Assembly: GCA_028688145.1 (NCBI GenBank)
Contig: JAQTYU010000010.1
Span: 51,387 to 115,386 of the forward strand
Source: Thiotrichaceae bacterium
GTDB taxonomy: Bacteria; Pseudomonadota; Gammaproteobacteria; Beggiatoales; Beggiatoaceae
DNA: 64,000 nt
Direction: 5' to 3'
The position numbers and the translations under genes are program-made. The number at the start of each line of letters is the position of its first letter. Position 1 is the first letter of the stretch. The notes beneath the pieces are model-generated. The model made no database searches. It saw only the letters and a list, made by a program, of their open reading frames with translations, and was not told the origin of the DNA. Positions 1-7,566 of the stretch are shown here, piece after piece.

Positions 1-39
1 TAAGATAGCGGGCAATTTTATCTTTAATGATTATTCGTT

Positions 40-765
40 ATGAATACCGCTGATTCTATTATCATAATCATCCCTGCCAAAAATGAAGAGGATAGCATTG
101 CGCAGGTGTTGGGAGATTTAAAAGCCCGTTTTCCCTATCCGATTGTCGTCATCAACGATGCCAGCACCGATAACACCGTCGCGATTGCTGAACAAGCAGG
201 GGCGCGCGTGCTCACGCTCAGCATCTCGCTCGGGGCGTGGGGCGCGATTCAGACAGGGCTACGCTATGCCTTGCGCGAAGGTTTCGAGATTGCCATCACG
301 ATGGATGCTGACGGGCAACATGAAGCCGATTCATTGCCCAGCTTGCTTGCACCGATTATGACCCGCAAAGCCGACGTAACCATCGGCGCATTTACCCAAC
401 GCGGCAGTTTCGCGCGTCATGTCGCATGGTCTTTATTTCGCAAATTGTCAGGCTTGAGTTTAGAAGATTTAACTTCAGGCTTGCGGGCGTATACCACCCC
501 CGCAATTCGTTTGCTCGCCTCGCCTGCGGCAACTTTATTAGATTATCAAGACATGGGCGTATTAATGTTATTGCAACGCGCCCAATTACGCATTCAAGAA
601 GTGCCGATTTCGATGCGTCCGCGCTTATTGGGGAAATCGCGTATTTTCAGTTCATGGTGGGCGGTCAGCAATTACATGCTGTATACCGCTATTTTATGCC
701 TTGCACATGGCTCTCATTACTTCCGTAAAAATAAATGTCCTATCAAATCACCTCAGCCATTTTAG
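40..765 (+). CDS. Family 2 glycosyltransferase (DPMS-like)
   Basis: Probably transfers a sugar from a nucleotide sugar to a lipid or glycan acceptor at the cytoplasmic face of the inner membrane. The GT-A fold signature is visible: an N-terminal IIIPAKNEE strand, an NDASTDN nucleotide-binding segment (Asp40) and a TMDADGQH metal-binding DXD-type motif (Asp89 to Asp91). At 241 residues it is a short, single-domain enzyme of the dolichol-phosphate-mannose-synthase type. Its 3' end overlaps the next gene by 31 bases, and that gene is a DUF2304 membrane protein, a common companion of such enzymes. The 39 bases before it hold no recognisable gene. The substrate cannot be read from sequence. Confidence 0.85.
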   Translation: MNTADSIIIIIPAKNEEDSIAQVLGDLKARFPYPIVVINDASTDNTVAIAEQAGARVLTLSISLGAWGAIQTGLRYALREGFEIAITMDADGQHEADSLPSLLAPIMTRKADVTIGAFTQRGSFARHVAWSLFRKLSGLSLEDLTSGLRAYTTPAIRLLASPAATLLDYQDMGVLMLLQRAQLRIQEVPISMRPRLLGKSRIFSSWWAVSNYMLYTAILCLAHGSHYFRKNKCPIKSPQPF

Positions 766-1076
766 GCATCAGCCTTGCCCTGATTATTCTGCTGTTAATT
801 CGCCGCGACCGCCTGCATTCTCGTCATGCGATTTGGTGGTTATTCGTTGCCGTGTTTGTGATGATTTTGGGAATTTTTCCCAGAATTATTGATTATATCG
901 CCTTAAAACTGGGCGTGAATTATCCCCCAACTTTGCTGTTTAGTTTAGGCATGGCGATGATTTTATTAAAAGTGCTCAGCATTGATTTACACCAATCGCA
1001 ATTGGAACGTAAAACCCGCCGTCTAGCACAACGCCTCGCGCTGCTCGAAGGCGACAAGCAACAGCATGATGATTAG
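735..1076 (+). CDS. DUF2304 small membrane protein
   Basis: A 113-residue protein with three hydrophobic segments (about residues 5-20, 32-50 and 66-84) and a basic, coiled-coil-like C-terminus (roughly 85-110, rich in Q, L and R). Arrangement and length match DUF2304 proteins, which usually sit beside a family 2 glycosyltransferase, as here. It probably anchors or assists that enzyme at the membrane; this is inferred from context. The start codon lies inside the upstream gene, which suggests translational coupling. The next gene begins 17 bases downstream. Confidence 0.8.
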   Translation: MSYQITSAILGISLALIILLLIRRDRLHSRHAIWWLFVAVFVMILGIFPRIIDYIALKLGVNYPPTLLFSLGMAMILLKVLSIDLHQSQLERKTRRLAQRLALLEGDKQQHDD

Positions 1077-1092
1077 CCTTGTTTAATTCGCT

Positions 1093-2532
1093 GTGATTTT
1101 GCACCCGCGCTCGATTCGGAACTTAATTTTACTGGGCTTTTCGCTGGTGGCTTTGCCGCTGGTGTGCGCTTTGGTTTACACCGCGTTCTATGTGGAAAAA
1201 CTGGTGGTGCAAAGTCAGGAAACTGTGCTGCAAGCGATGCGCGTCACCCAAAGCAGCAATCACTTGGTGGATTTAATCACCGACATGGAACGCAACGCCC
1301 GCCAATTCCAAGTATTAAACGACAAAAGCTTATTAAAACTGTATGCCGAAAATCATCGCGATGGGCAAGATATTCTCAAAAATCTGCAAAAACTTGATGA
1401 TGACGAGTCCTACAAACGCTTATTGAATGAATTCAGTGAGCGCGAAACCGCTATTTTTAAAACTCTGTCTGCGCCCAATAATTCCGCAAAAACCCTACAA
1501 CAAGCAATTAGTGGTTTTAAGAATTTGGAGCGGGTTGCTGAAAATATTCACACTGCCAGCCAAAATATCATTAAAGTCAAATTGGAACAGGTCGAAAACA
1601 CCGCTGCTTCCGCAGAAAATGTGCTGGTGTGGCAAGCGGTCGCGCTTGTACCCGTTGCCTTGCTAATCACTGCGATTTTTACCGTGCTGATTACCCGCCC
1701 AATTAAGCAAATTGACCAAGCGATTCGCACCCTTGGCGAAGGACAATTTACCGCCAGCGTGCAAATTTCAGGGCCTGAAGATTTGGTACAACTTGGGCAG
1801 CGGCTGAATTGGCTGCGTTTACGACTTTTGGAATTGGAGCAGGAAAAAAACAAATTTCTGCGCCACGTTTCCCACGAATTAAAAACCCCCTTAACCGCCA
1901 TTCGTGAAGGCAGTGAATTATTGCTGGATGAAATTGTGGGAAAACTGCATCCCGAGCAGCGCGAAATCGTGCAAATTCTCAAAAAGAATAGTTTGCATCT
2001 GCAAAAACTGATTGAGAATTTACTGAATTTCAGCGCGGCGCACTTTCAAAATATCAATTTAACCATTGAAGAACAGCATTTAAAATCCCTCATTTTGCAA
2101 GTGATTAATGATCACAGTTTGCAAATTAAGTCTAAGTCCTTGCAAGTTGATACAGATTTAGAAGAGCTTAATTTTGAAGGAGATGCAGAAAAACTCAAAA
2201 GTATTATTGATAATCTACTCTCGAATGCGTTTAAATATGCTCCACCCGGTACGACGGTGTATTTAAAACTCTACGAGCAAGGCGACTTCGCGATTTTTGA
2301 AGTCGCCGATCAAGGGGTAGGTATATCGACCACGGACCGCCCCAAGATTTTTGAAGCCTTTTATCAAGGGCAACTTCATGCACAAGGTGCAATCAAGGGC
2401 AGCGGTTTGGGCTTGTCGATTGTTAAAGAATATGTACAAGCGCATCATGGCAAGGTTGAATTATTGGAAACCCGCTGTGGCGCGCACTTTCGCGTGACGT
2501 TGCCAAAAAACTATGTGGATTCTGCTTGTTAG
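1093..2532 (+). CDS. glrK: Sensor histidine kinase, GlrK/QseE-like
   Basis: Membrane sensor kinase of a two-component system. It begins with GTG. Domains: TM1 at about residues 8-34, a periplasmic helical sensor (35-175), TM2 (about 176-200), HAMP (200-250), HisKA with the phospho-acceptor His261 in a SHELKTPL motif, and a C-terminal HATPase with N, G1 (ADQGVGIS) and G2 (GSGLGLS) boxes. It is followed, with a 20-base overlap, by a lipoprotein and then a sigma-54 response regulator. That is the gene order of enterobacterial glrK-qseG-glrR, which responds to envelope stress. The symbol rests on this order and the domain layout; the actual signal is unknown. Confidence 0.85.
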   Translation: MILHPRSIRNLILLGFSLVALPLVCALVYTAFYVEKLVVQSQETVLQAMRVTQSSNHLVDLITDMERNARQFQVLNDKSLLKLYAENHRDGQDILKNLQKLDDDESYKRLLNEFSERETAIFKTLSAPNNSAKTLQQAISGFKNLERVAENIHTASQNIIKVKLEQVENTAASAENVLVWQAVALVPVALLITAIFTVLITRPIKQIDQAIRTLGEGQFTASVQISGPEDLVQLGQRLNWLRLRLLELEQEKNKFLRHVSHELKTPLTAIREGSELLLDEIVGKLHPEQREIVQILKKNSLHLQKLIENLLNFSAAHFQNINLTIEEQHLKSLILQVINDHSLQIKSKSLQVDTDLEELNFEGDAEKLKSIIDNLLSNAFKYAPPGTTVYLKLYEQGDFAIFEVADQGVGISTTDRPKIFEAFYQGQLHAQGAIKGSGLGLSIVKEYVQAHHGKVELLETRCGAHFRVTLPKNYVDSAC

Positions 2533-3163
2533 ACCTACGCATTTCTGGCTAAGGCTAGGCGTTTGTGCTTTACCCTTAGCGGCTTGTAGTGCGCCCGCCA
2601 ATACTACGCCCAGTGCTGCCCCTTTCCCCGCCATGACAACTGCGGCTTTCCCGCTACAGCCGCCGACACCGCTCAATCCCAGTGTCACCCCCAAAGAGGA
2701 TTTATTAGCCTTTCTTTTAAATTATTCTCAACAAATTCAAAGTTTGCCCTTGCCCGTGTTGGGACAAGAATTGCAAGTAGTGTTGCAACATTTCAAGGCA
2801 GAAGATGTGCCGAAACATCGTTTAAAACTGGTGTTATTACACGGATTTGCACACGCCAATCAGCGCAACGATAAACTGGCTTTGGAATTGCTCGATGGCG
2901 CATTGCAAAAAACAGAGGCGATTGATGTCAACTTGTTGGCATATTTACGTTTTCTGCAACGCATTTTATTGGAACGTGTGGAAACTGAACGGCGCAACCA
3001 ATTGTTATATAACGCCTGCGAGCAACGTCTTAAGCAAGAACGTAAGGAACGTGTAGACTTGCTTGAACAACGCACCAGACTCCAGCAAAAACTCGAGGCA
3101 CTGAAAAATATTGAACGTAGCCTTAATGATCGTGGCAAGCCCGCTGCTTTGGATAAACCTTAA
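2513..3163 (+). CDS. QseG-like outer-membrane lipoprotein
   Basis: A 216-residue lipoprotein: an N-terminal hydrophobic segment ends in a LAAC lipobox, so Cys25 should be lipidated. A proline-rich linker follows and then a helical region; residues about 160-205 are strongly charged and coiled-coil-like. Its place between a GlrK-like kinase and a GlrR-like regulator matches QseG, a lipoprotein that modulates the kinase in Enterobacteriaceae. Family assignment is by position and shape rather than strong sequence motifs. The start overlaps the kinase by 20 bases, and the stop overlaps the next start as TAATG. Confidence 0.65.
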   Translation: MWILLVRPTHFWLRLGVCALPLAACSAPANTTPSAAPFPAMTTAAFPLQPPTPLNPSVTPKEDLLAFLLNYSQQIQSLPLPVLGQELQVVLQHFKAEDVPKHRLKLVLLHGFAHANQRNDKLALELLDGALQKTEAIDVNLLAYLRFLQRILLERVETERRNQLLYNACEQRLKQERKERVDLLEQRTRLQQKLEALKNIERSLNDRGKPAALDKP

Positions 3164-4536
3164 TGAATCCGCATAATATTTTGCTGGTCGATGACGATCA
3201 GGATTTATTACAACTGCTGTCCATGCGACTGAAAGCAGCGGGTTATCAGGTGAAAACCGCGCTCAGTGGCGAGCAGGCTTTGGCGCAATTATCCGCATTT
3301 CGCCCGCATTTGGTGATTACCGATTTACGCATGGACGGCATGGACGGCATGACTTTATTCCGTCACTTGCAGCAGCGCAATCCTGCTTTGCCCGTGATTA
3401 TTTTAACTGCGCACGGCACAATTCCTGACGCAGTCGATGCGGCGCATCAAGGTGTGTTTCGCTTTTTAACCAAGCCGTTTGAAAGCAAAACTCTGCTCGA
3501 ACATATTGAAAAAGCTTTGAAATTCAATGGGCAAGAATCCAGCCATATTCCTGCGGATTCCACCGTAGAACGTCAATGGCGGGCAAGCATTATTACCCGC
3601 AGTCCTTTGATGGAAGAATTATTAAGCCAAGCGAAATTAGTCGCAGACAGCGAAGCGAATGTGTTTATTCATGGGGAAAGCGGCACGGGTAAAGAATTAC
3701 TCGCCCAAGCGATTCACCAAGCCAGCCCGCGCCGTGATCAAGCGTTTATCGCAGTGAATTGTGGCGCGTTGCCCGAACCTTTGTTTGAATCGGAATTATT
3801 TGGACACACCAAAGGTTCATTTACAGGTGCAGTCAAAGATCACAAAGGTTTATTTCAAGCCGCGCATAAGGGCACTTTATTTTTAGATGAAATTGGTGAT
3901 TTGCCGCTGACCGCACAAACCAAATTATTGCGGACTTTGCAAGAACGCCAAGTGCGTCCCGTTGGCGCAACCCAATCGATTGCAGTGGATGTGCGGATTA
4001 TTTCTGCGACCCATCAAAATTTAGAAGAGCGCATGAAAAACGGTTTATTCCGTGAAGATTTATATTATCGCTTAAATGTGGTCAGCCTTGATTTGCCTGC
4101 GTTGAGTTCACGGCGTGAAGATATTCCCTTGTTAGCGCGTTATTTTTTAAAGCAGTTGGCGGTGAAAAATCATAAAAATATCACCGGTTTTTCCCCCGAA
4201 GCGATGGAAACCTTGGTGAATGCGACATGGCGCGGCAATGTGCGGCAATTGTTTAATGTGATTGAACAAACCATTGCTTTGTCTTTGACTCCGATTATTC
4301 CAGCGTCTTTAGTGCAAAAAGCTTTGCGCGATAAACAGACCGATTTGCCGTCTTTAGATGAGGCGCGGTTGCAGTTTGAGCGTGATTACATCATGCAATT
4401 ATTGCAAATCACGGGCGGCAATGTGATGCAGGCGGCGCAGATTGCGCAGCGGGAACGGAAATATTTTTACAAAATGTTGGATCGACATAATATCGACCCC
4501 AGTATGTTTAAACCCAGTGAAGAAGATAGCGAATAA
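3163..4536 (+). CDS. glrR: Sigma-54-dependent response regulator, GlrR/QseF-like
   Basis: Transcription activator that drives sigma-54 promoters once phosphorylated by the upstream kinase. A receiver domain (residues 1-120) carries the acidic DDDQD cluster, phospho-acceptor Asp54 and a conserved KPF lysine. The AAA+ domain (about 145-375) has a Walker A GESGTGKE at about 171-178, a GSFTGA sigma-54 contact loop at about 218-223 (usual consensus GAFTGA) and an arginine-rich sensor region. The C-terminus is a Fis-type helix-turn-helix (about 405-445). Length 457 is normal. It is last in a three-gene operon, and its stop codon overlaps by one base the start of a dead gene. Confidence 0.9.
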   Translation: MNPHNILLVDDDQDLLQLLSMRLKAAGYQVKTALSGEQALAQLSAFRPHLVITDLRMDGMDGMTLFRHLQQRNPALPVIILTAHGTIPDAVDAAHQGVFRFLTKPFESKTLLEHIEKALKFNGQESSHIPADSTVERQWRASIITRSPLMEELLSQAKLVADSEANVFIHGESGTGKELLAQAIHQASPRRDQAFIAVNCGALPEPLFESELFGHTKGSFTGAVKDHKGLFQAAHKGTLFLDEIGDLPLTAQTKLLRTLQERQVRPVGATQSIAVDVRIISATHQNLEERMKNGLFREDLYYRLNVVSLDLPALSSRREDIPLLARYFLKQLAVKNHKNITGFSPEAMETLVNATWRGNVRQLFNVIEQTIALSLTPIIPASLVQKALRDKQTDLPSLDEARLQFERDYIMQLLQITGGNVMQAAQIAQRERKYFYKMLDRHNIDPSMFKPSEEDSE

Positions 4537-4874
4537 TGCAGGTGTATTTATTCGTTTACGGCACTTTGTTAAAAGCGATGCAACATCCTTTACATCAATA
4601 AGTTGCAGTGCAGGCGCAATATTTGGGGCGGGCGAGTTTTCAGGGGAAATTGTACGCGCTGGCAAATAAAAATTATCCTGCTGCGATTTCTAGTGCTGAA
4701 ACCAATGCGCAAGTTTTTGGGGAAGTGTATTCAGTACACTGAGTCGATGAATTGTTTGCCTTGCTAGACAACTATGAAGAATGCAGTGCGGCGTTTCCCA
4801 CGCCCACGGAATATGTTCGCCAGCAAGTGCCTGTGGTTTTCGGTAGTGCACAAGAGGCAGTGATATTAAAATAA
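4536..4874 (+). pseudogene. Gamma-glutamylcyclotransferase (AIG2/GGCT-like), two in-frame stops
   Basis: Reading from the ATG that overlaps the glrR stop (TAATG) gives one continuous frame of about 112 codons interrupted by TAA at 4599-4601 and TGA at 4740-4742. The product begins MQVYLFVYGTLLK, the signature VYGTL motif of the GGCT/AIG2-like fold, and continues with a plausible core (YALANKNYPAAI, then GEVYSV and DELFALLDNYEEC) typical of the family. No frameshift is needed, only two point stops. The C-terminal part is short for the family. It was probably the fourth gene of the glr operon. Readthrough at two different stop codons is improbable, so decay is preferred. Confidence 0.75.
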
Positions 4875-4875
4875 G

Positions 4876-5067
4876 AAAACTGGCGATTATAGAAGAGAAG
4901 CTAAGTGGATATGGATAGCCTTGGATAAAGACTCACGATGGGACTCGCTAAGACAGCGAGTGAGTCGGTTAGTGAGAAAAACTTTATCTTTCTCCAAGAA
5001 GTTAGAAAATCATATCGGAGCTATCATTTATTTCATTAACCATTACAACAAATCACTGCTTCTTTAA
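4876..5067 (+). mobile_element. IS1-family transposase remnant with internal deletion
   Basis: In the frame ending with the TAA at 5065-5067, the translation contains KWIWIALDKDSR followed almost directly by WDSLRQRVSRLVRKTLSFS and then KKLENHIGAI and a HYNKSL end. The first piece matches the start of the IS1 InsB DDE core and the second its C-terminus. The roughly 100 residues expected between them are missing, so this is an internally deleted, dead element. No start codon or terminal inverted repeats are obvious. Confidence 0.75.
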
Positions 5068-5186
5068 CACTACCATTATTTCTAAACGATTAAAATAATT
5101 TCACGAAATATACAAAAGAGACTAGCGATTTTCTAAAAATATCCGATAATCGGGACATCATATAAATATTACCTGTGGAAATTCTC

Positions 5187-5420
5187 ATGAATATCACTGT
5201 TAAATTATTTGCAAGTTTGCGTGAACAAGTCGGAAAAGGGGAAGTTAAACTGAATGCAGAAAAACCCATGACCATTGCGCAAATTTGGGCGCAAGTCAGT
5301 GAAGAAATGCCTTTGCCGACACATATATTAATGGCGTTAAATATGCAGTATGTTGAAGCCAATGCTTTAGCAGAAGCAGGCGATGAGGTTGCTTTTTTCC
5401 CACCCGTGACTGGTGGCTAA
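5187..5420 (+). CDS. moaD: Molybdopterin synthase sulfur carrier subunit MoaD
   Basis: Small subunit of molybdopterin synthase; its C-terminal Gly-Gly is thiocarboxylated and donates sulfur to cyclic pyranopterin monophosphate. The product is 77 residues with a ubiquitin-like fold pattern (VKLFASLREQ near the start, FPPVTGG at the end) and the required terminal GG. The ATG at 5187 is chosen because it aligns with family starts; an in-frame GTG lies 12 bases upstream. The stop overlaps the GTG start of moaE by 8 bases, indicating translational coupling of the two subunits. Confidence 0.9.
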   Translation: MNITVKLFASLREQVGKGEVKLNAEKPMTIAQIWAQVSEEMPLPTHILMALNMQYVEANALAEAGDEVAFFPPVTGG

Positions 5421-5865
5421 CAAAGTGAAAGTTGAAATTTACCCACAGCCTTTTAATCCGTGGTCAGTTTTACAGGATTATGAAGCCCTGCGTACCCAAT
5501 CGGGAAAATGTGGCGCGACTGCCTGTTTTATCGGCACGATGCGCGACTATAACGAAGGCGACACAGTGCAACAGATGTGGCTGGAACATTATGCAGGCAT
5601 GACGGAACAATACTTGCTGCAACTCGCGATAGAAGTCGAACAACGCTGGCAATTATTGGACAGTTTAATCCTACATCGTGTGGGTGAAATTCAATGCGAT
5701 CAAACGATTGTGCTGGTGGCTGCGTGGGCGGGACACCGCTCACCCGCGCTGGAGGCGTGTCGTTATTTGATTGAAGAGTTGAAACAGCACGCACCCTTTT
5801 GGAAACGTGAAACCCTGAACACGGGACAACAGCGTTGGGTAGCGCAAAATACGCCTAGCGAGTAA
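5413..5865 (+). CDS. moaE: Molybdopterin synthase catalytic subunit MoaE
   Basis: Large subunit of molybdopterin synthase, forming a heterotetramer with MoaD. The product is 150 residues and begins with GTG. Typical segments are GATACFIGTMRD, LEHYAGM, HRVGEI and the late PFWKRE motif holding the catalytic lysine (Lys131). It overlaps moaD. moaC lies about 15 kb away at 21217-21690 and no moaA or moaB is in the window, so the pathway is scattered. A strong terminator follows about 50 bases downstream. Confidence 0.93.
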   Translation: MANKVKVEIYPQPFNPWSVLQDYEALRTQSGKCGATACFIGTMRDYNEGDTVQQMWLEHYAGMTEQYLLQLAIEVEQRWQLLDSLILHRVGEIQCDQTIVLVAAWAGHRSPALEACRYLIEELKQHAPFWKRETLNTGQQRWVAQNTPSE

Positions 5866-5914
5866 ACTTAATCAATTAAGCACACGACGCAGGTGGTGGG
5901 CAAATTTCATCTCT

Positions 5915-5948
5915 AAAACCTCTTAGGAAAAAACTAAGAGGTTTTTTT
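5915..5948 (+). terminator. Rho-independent terminator after moaDE
   Basis: A 12-bp perfect stem, AAAACCTCTTAG (5915-5926) with CTAAGAGGTTTT (5934-5945), a 7-base A-rich loop and a T run (5942-5948). It sits about 50 bases after the moaE stop and before mgtE. Confidence 0.88.
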
Positions 5949-6097
5949 GTGCACTGCAACAGATGTTTTGCCTTGATGACCTGTCTATAATAGAGACATT
6001 TCTGGAACAAGCTCAGCAGGACGATTTTTTTGCCTGTTATTGCTCTGCAATATAGGCGCGACCTGAATCAAGCTTTCTAACTAACGAGACCTGCCAG

Positions 6098-7540
6098 ATG
6101 CTCAAAGATGATGAAATTAAACACCAAAAGAATCTTCAAGACACTTTAGTCCAGATTTTGAGCTTATTGAAGAAACAAGAGTTAGTCAGCGAGTTAGTGC
6201 GTAAGCAAGAAATGCCGCGCCATGATTTGGTGCAGAATCTCATTGAAAAACAACACGTCAATGAGCTTAAGAAACGCTTACAGCAATTACATCCTGCGGA
6301 CGTGGCTTTTATCTTGGAAAGCTTACCCCTCGATCAGCGGCAAATGGTTTGGGATTTGGTGAAAGTTGAGCATTATGGCGCGATTTTGCTCGAAGTCTCG
6401 GATGCAGTGCGCGAAAGCTTAATTGAAGAAATGGAGCATGAGGAATTACTCGACGCGGCAGAACATTTAGATTCTGACGAAATCGCCGATCTTGTGCCCG
6501 ATTTACCTAAAGATGTGGTGTTTGAGCTGCTCACCTCTTTAGACAGCCGCAACCGTGCAAAAGTGCAATCTGCCTTATCGTTTCCAGAAGGCACGGTGGG
6601 CGCGTTAATGGAATTTGAAATGATTACCGTGCGCGATGATATTACACTCGCCACGGTGATTCGCTATTTACAACGCCGTGGCGAAATTCCCGCGCAAACT
6701 GACCAATTATTTGTGGTGGATCGGGAAAATAATTTCAAAGGTTTGTTACCATTACGCAGTTTATTAATTCACGATCCTGATTTGCCTGTGACTGAAATGA
6801 TGTTGAATGAACCCGTTTTTTTCTACACCGATGGTTCGGCACGCGAGGCGGTACAAGCCTTTGAACGTTATGATTTACTTTCTGCGCCCGTGATTAACGC
6901 ACATCATCAATTAGTGGGCTGTTTAACCGTCGATGCAGTGATGGATTTTATCAACGATACTTCTCAGAAAGAACGTTTAAATCAAGTCGGCTTAAGTGAA
7001 GAAGAAGATTTATTCGCCTCGGTGTGGAAAAGTGCGAAAAACCGCTGGATGTGGTTGGCGATTAATTTATTAACCGCCTTTGTCGCCTCGCGGGTGATTG
7101 GGGTGTTTGAAAACACCATTCAACAAATTGTGGCTTTGGCAACCCTGATGCCAATTGTTGCAGGGATTGGGGGCAATACGGGTAATCAAACCATGACGTT
7201 GATTATTCGGGGTTTAGCCTTACAACAAATTAATACCAATAATTTTAAATATTTATTTTTTAAAGAACTCGCAATTGCGTTTCTGAATGGTCTGTTGTGG
7301 GGGAGTGTGATTGGGGTTGTTGCCTACGCGCTGTATGACAAAATTTCGATAGGGGTGGTCATGACCGCAGCGATGGTGCTCAATCTATTATTGGCCGCCT
7401 TGGCGGGGGTATTGATTCCCCTCATTTTACATAGCACGGGACGCGATCCCGCGATGGGCAGCAGTGTGATGCTGACTGCGGTCACAGACAGCATGGGCTT
7501 TTTCATTTTCTTAGGTCTCGCTACTATATTCCTACTATAG
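6098..7540 (+). CDS. mgtE: Magnesium transporter MgtE
   Basis: Inner-membrane Mg2+ channel. The 480-residue protein has the usual three parts: an N-terminal helical-repeat Mg sensor (about 30-150, with LHPADVA and the DLVPDLP repeats), two CBS domains (about 155-285) and a C-terminal bundle of five transmembrane helices (about 310-480). The helix carrying AGIGGNTGNQ near residue 355 is the family pore signature. It stands alone between the moaDE terminator and the large kinase gene. The 150-base leader contains a TATAAT at 5986-5991 without a convincing -35; no known Mg riboswitch fold was recognised. Confidence 0.95.
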   Translation: MLKDDEIKHQKNLQDTLVQILSLLKKQELVSELVRKQEMPRHDLVQNLIEKQHVNELKKRLQQLHPADVAFILESLPLDQRQMVWDLVKVEHYGAILLEVSDAVRESLIEEMEHEELLDAAEHLDSDEIADLVPDLPKDVVFELLTSLDSRNRAKVQSALSFPEGTVGALMEFEMITVRDDITLATVIRYLQRRGEIPAQTDQLFVVDRENNFKGLLPLRSLLIHDPDLPVTEMMLNEPVFFYTDGSAREAVQAFERYDLLSAPVINAHHQLVGCLTVDAVMDFINDTSQKERLNQVGLSEEEDLFASVWKSAKNRWMWLAINLLTAFVASRVIGVFENTIQQIVALATLMPIVAGIGGNTGNQTMTLIIRGLALQQINTNNFKYLFFKELAIAFLNGLLWGSVIGVVAYALYDKISIGVVMTAAMVLNLLLAALAGVLIPLILHSTGRDPAMGSSVMLTAVTDSMGFFIFLGLATIFLL

Positions 7541-7566
7541 TAATAGGATATATCTACCCCCGAATT

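Noticed and set aside
4599..4742. Stop-codon recoding (e.g. selenocysteine) in the GGCT-like gene
   Set aside because: Two different stops (TAA and TGA), no SECIS-like hairpin after the TGA, and no need for such residues in this family.
5949..6097. Mg2+ riboswitch before mgtE
   Set aside because: No M-box or similar conserved segments recognised; only a lone TATAAT.
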